From the NCBI RefSeq assembly GCF_019414865.1, contig NZ_DXLG01000075.1:1-7712 (forward strand): a stretch of 7,712 nucleotides of DNA, written 5' to 3'. Numbering within the stretch: the first letter of the stretch is position 1; the number at the start of each line of letters is the position of its first letter. The stretch is from Veillonella sp. Lineage in GTDB: Bacteria; Bacillota; Negativicutes; Veillonellales; Veillonellaceae. Positions 1-5,582 of the stretch are shown one piece after another. Both the position numbers and the translations under genes were made by a program. The notes beneath the pieces were generated by a model. That model was given only the letters and a program-made list of their open reading frames with translations, was not told the DNA's origin and made no database searches.

Positions 1-18
1 CCTCTTACGAGGTGCCTC
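1..18 (-). terminator. Probable terminator hairpin of the aldehyde dehydrogenase unit, cut by the window edge
   Basis: Read on the minus strand, about 33 bases after the aldehyde dehydrogenase stop, the sequence runs GAGGCACCTC, GTAA, GAGG and then ends. The CCTC/GAGG arms around a GTAA loop form the top of a hairpin, and the preceding GAGGCA could extend it if TGCCTC follows beyond the edge. Only four base pairs are visible and no T-run can be seen, so the call rests on position and on the incomplete symmetry. It would close a one-gene transcription unit. Confidence 0.4.
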
Positions 19-50
19 ATTGTTATAGTTTATAGGAGAGTTGTATTTTA

Positions 51-1535
51 TTAATCTAAATCGTAGAAACCAGATGGTTTATCACTCAAGTTAATAATGA
101 TATTTTTCATTTGAGTGTAGTGTTCAAGAATAACTTTGTGAGTTTCACGGCCTATACCAGATTGTTTGTAACCACCAAATGGTGCGCCTGCTGGGATGGA
201 GTTATATGTATTTACCCACATACGACCTGTTTCGATTGCTCGAGCTACGCGGATTGCACGGTTGAGGTTTTGAGTAAATACGCCACCGCCAAGACCGTAT
301 AAGCTGTCATTAGCTTGTTCGATAACTTCTTCTTCGCTGTGGAACTTAATTACAACAGCTACAGGGCCGAAGATTTCTTCACGAGCTACGCGCATATCGT
401 TTGTAGCGTCTACGATAAGTGTAGGTCTAATGAAGCAACCTTTACCAAGTTCGCCGTCAGTAACGCGTACACCACCAGCTGCAACGCGAGCGCCTTCTTC
501 TTTAGCAAGTTCTACATAACTAAGTACTTTCTCAACTTGTGCTTCATAAATCAAAGAACCAAGTTGTGTAGATTCTTCCCAAGGCAAACCAACTTTTACT
601 TTATCAAATAAAGCGGAAAGTTCAGCTACGAATTTATCGTAAATTGTATCTTGTACGAAGATACGGGAACCTGCGCAGCATACTTGACCTTGATTAAAGA
701 GGATACCGAGCATTGCCCCATCAAGAGCTTGTTTCCAGTTTGCATCTTCAAAGAAGATATTCGCAGATTTACCACCTAATTCCAATGTAGCAGGAATCAA
801 ACGTTCAGATGCGGCTTTATATACATCAAGACCTACTTCTGTAGAGCCTGTGAAAGCAAGTTTACTGAAACCTGGATGATCAAGGATATATTGACCAGAT
901 TTAGAGCCTTTACCAGTTACGATGTTCACAACCCCTGGAGGCAAGATATCTTTTAAAATATCACCTAATACTAAAAGGCTAAGAGATGTATGGCTAGAAG
1001 GTTTAATTACAACTGTACAACCTGCTGCAAGAGCTGGTGCCAGTTTCCAAGCAGCCATTAAGAATGGGAAGTTCCAAGGCACGACTTGACCTACAACGCC
1101 AATCGGTTCACGAACGATGAGGCTCAATGTATTTTCGTCAAATACTTGTGCAGAGCCTTCTTCGGAACGAAGTACGCCTGCGAAGTAACGGAAATGGTCA
1201 GCACCAAGTGGAATATCTACGTTCAAAGTTTCACGGATTGGTTTACCATTGTCATATGTTTCAACTTGTGCCAAGTACTCTTTGTGAGCATCAATAGCAT
1301 CAGCAATTTTTAACAAGTAATCAGCGCGATCTACTTGAGAAACAGTTTTCCAAGTTTTAAAAGCTTCTGTTGCAGCGTCTACTGCTTTATCAACATCGTC
1401 TTTCGTAGCCTCTGCACAAATAGCAAGTTGTTCGCCATTAGCAGGGTTATATACATTGAATTCAGCACCATCAGATGCCGGTACCCATTCATTATTAATT
1501 AAAAGTCCATATCTTTCTTTAAGGTTCAAGCTCAT
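51..1535 (-). CDS. NAD(P)-dependent aldehyde dehydrogenase (ALDH superfamily, Gram-positive AldA-like)
   Basis: This cytosolic enzyme should oxidise an aldehyde to the carboxylic acid with NAD(P)+; the substrate cannot be read from sequence. The 494 residues are full length for the family. Visible ALDH landmarks are PWNFP with the oxyanion-hole Asn at 155, KPS with the cofactor-binding Lys at 178, FTGSTEVG at 228-235 (Rossmann loop), the general base Glu252 in LELGGK, and FNQGQVCCAGSR with the catalytic Cys at 286 (aligned with Cys302 of ALDH2). EEIFGPV lies near 386-392, and PFGGYKQSGIGRE and a PSGFY-type tail lie near the C-terminus. From memory it most resembles AldA of staphylococci and other general aliphatic ALDHs; betaine-aldehyde dehydrogenase is a less likely alternative. 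The start is fixed by AGGAGGT seven bases upstream of the ATG. It is separated from tex by a terminator and has its own promoter, so it is probably monocistronic. Confidence 0.95.
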   Translation of the reverse strand: MSLNLKERYGLLINNEWVPASDGAEFNVYNPANGEQLAICAEATKDDVDKAVDAATEAFKTWKTVSQVDRADYLLKIADAIDAHKEYLAQVETYDNGKPIRETLNVDIPLGADHFRYFAGVLRSEEGSAQVFDENTLSLIVREPIGVVGQVVPWNFPFLMAAWKLAPALAAGCTVVIKPSSHTSLSLLVLGDILKDILPPGVVNIVTGKGSKSGQYILDHPGFSKLAFTGSTEVGLDVYKAASERLIPATLELGGKSANIFFEDANWKQALDGAMLGILFNQGQVCCAGSRIFVQDTIYDKFVAELSALFDKVKVGLPWEESTQLGSLIYEAQVEKVLSYVELAKEEGARVAAGGVRVTDGELGKGCFIRPTLIVDATNDMRVAREEIFGPVAVVIKFHSEEEVIEQANDSLYGLGGGVFTQNLNRAIRVARAIETGRMWVNTYNSIPAGAPFGGYKQSGIGRETHKVILEHYTQMKNIIINLSDKPSGFYDLD

Positions 1536-1541
1536 AGCATT

Positions 1542-1548
1542 ACCTCCT
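1542..1548 (-). promoter_or_regulatory. Ribosome binding site of the aldehyde dehydrogenase gene
   Basis: AGGAGGT on the minus strand lies about six to seven bases before the ATG at 1535. It is a near-perfect anti-16S match and supports this start. Confidence 0.85.
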
Positions 1549-1565
1549 ATTTAGGAACATATATT

Positions 1566-1580
1566 GAGGAAGAGCTCCTC
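1566..1580. promoter_or_regulatory. Inverted repeat at the start of the aldehyde dehydrogenase transcript (candidate operator)
   Basis: GAGGA, a five-base spacer and TCCTC form a perfect 5-bp-arm dyad. It would lie at about +3 to +17 relative to the start predicted from the promoter at 1590-1618, a classic repressor position. It could also fold as a short hairpin in the leader RNA. No regulator gene is present nearby, so the role is inferred from position alone. Confidence 0.3.
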
Positions 1581-1589
1581 TGTAATTTC

Positions 1590-1618
1590 ATCATACGCTT
1601 TATATTTAAAATTTTCAA
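1590..1618 (-). promoter_or_regulatory. Sigma-A/sigma-70 type promoter of the aldehyde dehydrogenase gene
   Basis: On the minus strand a -35 box TTGAAA (1613-1618, five of six consensus bases) is followed after exactly 17 bases by a -10 box TATGAT (1590-1595, five of six). Transcription would begin near 1583 and give a leader of about 48 bases including the ribosome binding site. It lies downstream of the tex terminator, consistent with an independent unit. Confidence 0.65.
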
Positions 1619-1621
1619 TCA

Positions 1622-1643
1622 GATATATAGTTTTCGATATATC
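1622..1643. repeat. AT-rich inverted repeat upstream of the aldehyde dehydrogenase promoter
   Basis: GATATAT and ATATATC flank an eight-base AGTTTTCG loop, centred about 50 bases upstream of the predicted start and just behind the -35 box. The position would suit an activator site, but arms of only A, T and one G/C are weak evidence in an AT-rich spacer. Confidence 0.25.
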
Positions 1644-1680
1644 CATTCCGCATTATTATAAATAGTTTTAAGTTATATAG

Positions 1681-1719
1681 AAAAACCGCACCCTCAAAAT
1701 CCATAGAGAGTGCGGTTTT
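1681..1719 (-). terminator. Rho-independent terminator after tex
   Basis: On the minus strand the arms AAAACCGCACTCTC (1706-1719) and GAGGGTGCGGTTTT (1682-1695) pair over 14 positions with a single G-U wobble around a ten-base loop. The stem ends in a T5 run and AT-rich sequence. It begins about 55 bases after the tex stop and should end the recQ-thyA-folA-tex transcript. The plus-strand copy also ends in four Ts, but no plus-strand gene needs it. Confidence 0.9.
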
Positions 1720-1773
1720 GTGTACAATGACTTTTAGTCAAGAGTATTTCTCAATAATATGATTCAATTGATA

Positions 1774-4053
1774 CTAATTGTTTTGCCGACCACCATTGTT
1801 ACGATTATTATTACGGTTATTGTTACGATTGTTATTTCGACGTTGTCCGTTGTTATTTCTGTTTCGGTTATTATCGTTATTCTTGGGCTTTTCTGGTTGT
1901 AATGCTTTTACAGATAAACCGATACGATTGCGTTTTACATCAACAGAAATAATTTGAGCTTCAATAATATCGCCTACAGCAAGCACATCAGATGGATGTT
2001 GACGGCTGTTACAAAGTTCGCTGCGATGCAAAAGACCATTAGTTTTAAGACCAAAGTCTACGAAGGCGCCAAAATCAACTACGTTGTGAACAGTACCTTT
2101 AACAACAGTACCAACTTGAATATCTTCAAGACTTACTACATGTTTTCTAGTAAGTGGTGCTGGCAAATCTTCACGAGGGTCACGACCTGGTTTTGCCAAA
2201 GCTGCTAAGATATCTCGTACAGTCGGTACACCCGCATCAAGTTTAGCAGCCATTTTTCCGGCATCTACAAGCGGTAATTTCACTTGTAACGCTTCCAGTT
2301 GCGCTTTATCTTGCAAATCTTTTAAGGTAAAGCCTAATTCACCAATAATGCGTTCTGCCAATTCATAGGACTCTGGATGAACAGATGTATTATCTAGTGG
2401 ATTTTTACCATGTTGCAAGCGAAGGAAACCGGCACATTGTGTAAATGCCGCAGGACCTAAGCGAGGTACTTTCAACAATTCTTTACGGCTTTTAAATACA
2501 CCATTCTCTTGACGATATGCAACGATATTTTTAGCCACCGTGCTCGAGATGCCTGCAATATGTTGCAAAATAGCAGGCGATGCCGTATTGAGCTCTACCC
2601 CAACGTGGTTAACTACAGTTTCAACGACTTGATCTAAAGTATGAGTCAATTGCTTTTGGTTTACGTCATGTTGGTATTGACCTACACCGATAGATTTAGG
2701 ATCAATCTTAACAGACTCAGCCAATGGATCTTGTACACGCCGCGCAATGGATACGGCACCGCGTATGGTTACGTCTAAATCTGGTAATTCATCGATAGCC
2801 AATTTAGAAGCAGAGTAGACAGATGCGCCTGCTTCATTGGTGATGATGTAGTGGCAGTCTAATTTTTCCTCTTCAATCATGGTGGAAGCAAACTGCTCTG
2901 TTTCGTAGGATGCAGTACCATTACCAATAGATAAGAGAGTAACTTTGAACTTACGGATTTTATCAGCCAATACCTTTTGTGCTTCTTTGCGAAGCTTTTC
3001 ACTATTCGTTAAATAGTAGGCACCGTAATCTAGCACATTACCTTGTTGGTCGATGATAGCCATCTTACAACCTGTACGGTAACCAGGGTCAAGGCCCATG
3101 ATAACGTGCCCTGCCAAAGGTGGCTGCAATAATAGGTTTTTAAGGTTTACACCGAATACCTTGATAGCTTGCTCATCCGCATTTTCCGTCAACTCGTTGC
3201 GTATATCACGCTCTAGAGCAGGGAAAATTAGACGTTTATAAGCATCGGCTACTGCAGCCACTTTATAGTCGGCGAAGATGGATTTTGGATTTTTCTCTAA
3301 CTTTTGCACCATGTACGCAACATACGTATCACCTGGTACAGTAAGGGCTAATTTCAAAGCCCCTAATTTTTCACCACGATTAACCGCCAAGATACGGTGA
3401 GACGGCATTTGACGAACTGGTTCAGCATATTCTGCGTATTGCAAGAACTGTTGTTGTACCTCTTCATCACCCGTCAACTCAGCTTGAATAAAGCCTTCGT
3501 TCCACATCTTTTTACGCAAATACGCACGGAAGTCTGCACTATCGCTAACAATTTCCGCTACGATATCAGAAGCACCTTGAATAGCATCCTCTGGTGTGGG
3601 CACCTCTTCCGTTACAAATTCTTTAGCAATCTCTAGGGGATCACCAGTGGTAACTGTATCGTTAAGGATCATTTCCGCTAACGGCTCCAACCCACGTTCA
3701 CGGGCAATCATCGCACGTGTACGTTTCTTAGGACGATACGGCAAATACAAATCCTCTAACTCTTGAAGCTTTGTGGCTGCTTCTAAGGACTTCATCAAAT
3801 CGTCGGTCATCTTTTCTTGCTCTGTAATAGATGCAATGATTTCTTGACGACGTGTTTCCAAGTTACGCAAGTATTTAATGCGTTCTTCAATGGTGCGCAA
3901 TTGCTCATCTTGCAATTCGCCCGTTACTTCTTTACGGTAACGCGCAATAAATGGCACCGTATTACCTTCGTCCAATAATTCTACGGCAGCTTGCACCTGC
4001 TTTGGCTTAACATTTAATTCACTGCCAATAATGGCAAACATTCTTTCACTCAT
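1774..4053 (-). CDS. tex: Tex, S1-domain RNA-binding transcription accessory protein
   Basis: Tex is a conserved nucleic-acid binding protein related to eukaryotic Spt6 and linked to transcription and stress or toxin gene expression. Its precise bacterial role is not settled. At 759 residues it is close to family size. The helical Tex N-terminal region spans about 1-200 and includes VPFIARYRKE (33-42) and YLPYRPKKRTRA (103-114). A YqgF/RNase H-like fold starts at IMGLDPGYRTGCK (Asp322). Helix-hairpin-helix segments lie at about 495-545 (IAGISSTVAKNIV, LLKVPRLGPAAFTQCAGFLRL), and the C-terminal S1 domain at about 645-717 (GTVVKGTVHNVVDFGAFVDFG). After the S1 domain comes an unusual low-complexity tail of Asn and Arg (about 724-759). 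The ATG overlaps the folA stop as ATGA and has an AAAGG seven bases upstream inside folA, which implies translational coupling. A strong terminator follows. Confidence 0.97.
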   Translation of the reverse strand: MSERMFAIIGSELNVKPKQVQAAVELLDEGNTVPFIARYRKEVTGELQDEQLRTIEERIKYLRNLETRRQEIIASITEQEKMTDDLMKSLEAATKLQELEDLYLPYRPKKRTRAMIARERGLEPLAEMILNDTVTTGDPLEIAKEFVTEEVPTPEDAIQGASDIVAEIVSDSADFRAYLRKKMWNEGFIQAELTGDEEVQQQFLQYAEYAEPVRQMPSHRILAVNRGEKLGALKLALTVPGDTYVAYMVQKLEKNPKSIFADYKVAAVADAYKRLIFPALERDIRNELTENADEQAIKVFGVNLKNLLLQPPLAGHVIMGLDPGYRTGCKMAIIDQQGNVLDYGAYYLTNSEKLRKEAQKVLADKIRKFKVTLLSIGNGTASYETEQFASTMIEEEKLDCHYIITNEAGASVYSASKLAIDELPDLDVTIRGAVSIARRVQDPLAESVKIDPKSIGVGQYQHDVNQKQLTHTLDQVVETVVNHVGVELNTASPAILQHIAGISSTVAKNIVAYRQENGVFKSRKELLKVPRLGPAAFTQCAGFLRLQHGKNPLDNTSVHPESYELAERIIGELGFTLKDLQDKAQLEALQVKLPLVDAGKMAAKLDAGVPTVRDILAALAKPGRDPREDLPAPLTRKHVVSLEDIQVGTVVKGTVHNVVDFGAFVDFGLKTNGLLHRSELCNSRQHPSDVLAVGDIIEAQIISVDVKRNRIGLSVKALQPEKPKNNDNNRNRNNNGQRRNNNRNNNRNNNRNNGGRQNN
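1799..1837. repeat. 12-bp period tandem repeat encoding the Tex Asn/Arg tail
   Basis: On the plus strand, degenerate 12-base units such as TTACGATTATTA, TTACGGTTATTG and TTACGATTGTTA follow one another. In the tex frame each encodes three Asn and one Arg, giving the NNNR series near residues 739-751. The units differ at synonymous positions, so the peptide repeat is better conserved than the DNA. Confidence 0.8.
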
Positions 4054-4544
4054 TTAGATGCCTTTCTGCGATAGGTTACAAAACGATGAGGATATTTGTT
4101 CTTTTCATCCACCGCGCCGTCTACAACGGATTCAATAGTGAAAGCCTCCTCTGGGAACTCTGGAAAAAATGCATCCCCTTCAAATTCGTGGTCTACTTCT
4201 GTAATGTACATCGTATCCACGTACGGCAAGAAAGCCTCGTATACTTGAGCACCGCCGATAACATAGGCTGCATCAAGAGCACGCGCTGCTTCTGCAGCCG
4301 CCTCAGGACTATGGAAAATCTTAACCCCTTCTGGTGCATCAAAGCCCTTATCACGGGTAATCACCCAGTGCTCACGATTTGGCAACAAGAACGGCAAACT
4401 TTCAAAGGTCTTACGGCCCATAATGATGACATGACCTGTAGTTTTCTCTTTAAAGAATTTCAAATCATTCGGCAAGTGCCAAATCAAGGTATTATCTTTA
4501 CCGATTACACGATTATGTGCTACGGCTACGATTAATGCTAACAT
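4050..4544 (-). CDS. folA: Dihydrofolate reductase
   Basis: The enzyme reduces 7,8-dihydrofolate to tetrahydrofolate with NADPH, recycling the dihydrofolate made by thymidylate synthase. From the ATG at 4544 the protein is 164 residues, normal for bacterial DHFR, and its numbering matches E. coli at the active site. Trp22 and the catalytic acid Asp27 lie in WHLPND, Phe31 in LKFFK, and Gly43-Arg44-Thr46 (NADPH site) in IMGRKTFES. Arg57 (folate glutamate tail) is in LPNR, followed by the VIGG turn at 95-98 and EGDAFFPEF near the end. The frame is open to a TTG at 4559 that would add five residues. I reject it because the AAAGAGG ribosome binding site lies within those extra codons, five bases before the ATG. 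The gene follows thyA after about 130 bases and ends in an ATGA overlap with tex. Confidence 0.96.
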   Translation of the reverse strand: MLALIVAVAHNRVIGKDNTLIWHLPNDLKFFKEKTTGHVIIMGRKTFESLPFLLPNREHWVITRDKGFDAPEGVKIFHSPEAAAEAARALDAAYVIGGAQVYEAFLPYVDTMYITEVDHEFEGDAFFPEFPEEAFTIESVVDGAVDEKNKYPHRFVTYRRKASK

Positions 4545-4549
4545 ACTAG

Positions 4550-4556
4550 CCTCTTT
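4550..4556 (-). promoter_or_regulatory. Ribosome binding site that decides the folA start
   Basis: AAAGAGG on the minus strand lies five bases before the ATG at 4544. An upstream in-frame TTG at 4557-4559 would place this site inside the coding region and has no comparable site of its own. Homology also begins only at MLALIVAV. Confidence 0.75.
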
Positions 4557-4580
4557 CAATTAATGGTATATGGCAATATT

Positions 4581-4674
4581 CATACATAGGATTCCAATTC
4601 GCAATGGTCATGAACATAATACTATATCTACAGCCATACATATCATGCTATTTAACAATTATCATGAATTTAGT
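4581..4674. repeat. Degenerate 54-bp-period direct duplication in the thyA-folA spacer
   Basis: Plus-strand positions 4581-4620 and 4635-4674 align without gaps at an offset of exactly 54 bases, with 28 of 40 positions identical by my count. Shared blocks are CATACATA (4581-4588 and 4635-4642) and CAAT..TCATGAA (4602-4614 and 4656-4668), the latter carrying the palindrome TCATGA. This suggests an old local duplication or two copies of a binding site. The spacer holds no clear promoter or terminator and no small gene that I can support. Confidence 0.45.
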
Positions 4675-4675
4675 C

Positions 4676-5467
4676 CTATACAGCAACAGTCATGGACAAT
4701 TTACCTAGATGTTCATACCCGTCTAATGTAACATCCTCTGGTGTGAAGTCATAGAAGTCTTTTACCTCGGGGTTCACAATAATTTTTGGAGCTGGCAACG
4801 CTTGATCGCGACGTGCTAATTGCTCGCGCAATGCTTCTACATGGTTTTCATAGACATGAGCATTGTTGATAACATGAGTAAATTTACCAGGTTTAAGGCC
4901 TGTTACTTGGGCAATCATGCATTGTAATGCTGCATATTGAGCTGTATTAAATGGAACGCCAAGGCCCATATCGCCACTGCGTTGAATGAGCATGCAGTTC
5001 AACTTGCCATCAGCTACGTCCCATAGTGTTTCATACGCACATGGTTGCAATGCCATATCATCTAAATCTTCAATATTCCACAATGTAACAATCATACGAC
5101 GGCTATCAGGATCTTCCTTGATAGTCTTGATGAGATTATCAAGTTGCTTGTACTTTGCAATTTGGTAACCATAGGCCTTACCAATAGTGCCATCTTCACG
5201 CATCCACTCATCCCATACGCGTACGTTCATTTCTTGTAATTTGCGTACATCGTTAGATTGCATTTGCCAAATCCATAACAATTCTTTTACCGCCGTTTTG
5301 AAAGCTACAAATTTTGTAGTCAAAATTGGAAATTCCTCTTGCAAGTCGAATTGCATAATTTGATGTGGCAATTTATAGGTTGCAATACCTGTACGGTTTT
5401 GACCATACGTGCCATGTTCTAAAATATTTTCAATAATACCGAGGTATTGTGTATCTGCTAGACTCAT
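4676..5467 (-). CDS. thyA: Thymidylate synthase, B. subtilis ThyA / phage phi3T type
   Basis: ThyA methylates dUMP to dTMP with 5,10-methylene-tetrahydrofolate, which becomes dihydrofolate for FolA, encoded next downstream. The protein has 263 residues, a normal length. Visible residues are Arg25 in QNRTG (phosphate binding), Glu62 in KELLWIW, WDEW at 85-88, and Arg123/Arg124 in DSRR. The nucleophile is Cys143, followed by RSGD (Arg163, Asp166), Asn174 in GVPFN, and His204 and Tyr206 in AHVY. The active-site block reads LQPCAYETLW, where most thymidylate synthases have PCH followed by a QF-like segment. The nearest pattern I recall is PCVYETQW of B. subtilis ThyA and phage phi3T ThyP, as are KELLWIWQ, DGTIG.AYG and NPEVKDFYDFT. 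I therefore assign it to that branch and regard it as active. The ribosome binding site is an imperfect AGGGGG four bases before the ATG. Confidence 0.96.
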   Translation of the reverse strand: MSLADTQYLGIIENILEHGTYGQNRTGIATYKLPHQIMQFDLQEEFPILTTKFVAFKTAVKELLWIWQMQSNDVRKLQEMNVRVWDEWMREDGTIGKAYGYQIAKYKQLDNLIKTIKEDPDSRRMIVTLWNIEDLDDMALQPCAYETLWDVADGKLNCMLIQRSGDMGLGVPFNTAQYAALQCMIAQVTGLKPGKFTHVINNAHVYENHVEALREQLARRDQALPAPKIIVNPEVKDFYDFTPEDVTLDGYEHLGKLSMTVAV

Positions 5468-5527
5468 ATGTCCCCCTAAATCTATGTATACTACGTCGAA
5501 TAATACTAACCTTATATCTTACAATAT

Positions 5528-5566
5528 ATAGTACTATCATACTAAAAAATACATAGTACTACCATA
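5528..5566. repeat. Pair of 14-bp direct repeats with palindromic cores upstream of thyA
   Basis: ATAGTACTATCATA (5528-5541) and ATAGTACTACCATA (5553-5566) differ at one base and are offset by 25 bases. Each contains the perfect palindrome TAGTACTA, so the two copies can also pair with each other as a 9-bp stem around a loop of about 15 bases. They occupy most of the recQ-thyA spacer, about 60-100 bases before the thyA start. No T-run follows the stem on the minus strand, so it is not a standard terminator. A regulator site or an RNA fold is possible. Confidence 0.5.
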
Positions 5567-5582
5567 TATACAGTAAAATTTA

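Noticed and set aside
1655..1660. A perfect TATAAT on the minus strand upstream of the aldehyde dehydrogenase
   Set aside because: At 17-base spacing the -35 position reads TTTCTA, a poor match overlapping the tex terminator tract. The downstream TTGAAA-17-TATGAT is a better promoter.
1728..1740. A small hairpin, TGACT-TTT-AGTCA, between tex and its terminator
   Set aside because: A five-base-pair stem with a three-base loop is common by chance in such spacers, and the adjacent 14-bp hairpin accounts for termination.
4086..4535. An open plus-strand frame of about 149 codons opposite folA
   Set aside because: It is the antisense shadow of a clearly conserved DHFR, has no ribosome binding site that I can see, and its translation (Cys/Phe/Ile-rich) resembles no family I know.
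4050..4544. Tyr at DHFR residue 102, the position of the F98Y trimethoprim-resistance change in S. aureus
   Set aside because: Tyr is the normal residue at the equivalent position in susceptible enzymes such as E. coli DHFR (Tyr100), so no resistance can be inferred.
5468..5582. A terminator between recQ and thyA formed by the TAGTACTAT/ATAGTACTA stem
   Set aside because: The stem is AT-rich, the T-run lies in the loop, and no T-run follows the 3' arm on the minus strand, so intrinsic termination is unlikely.
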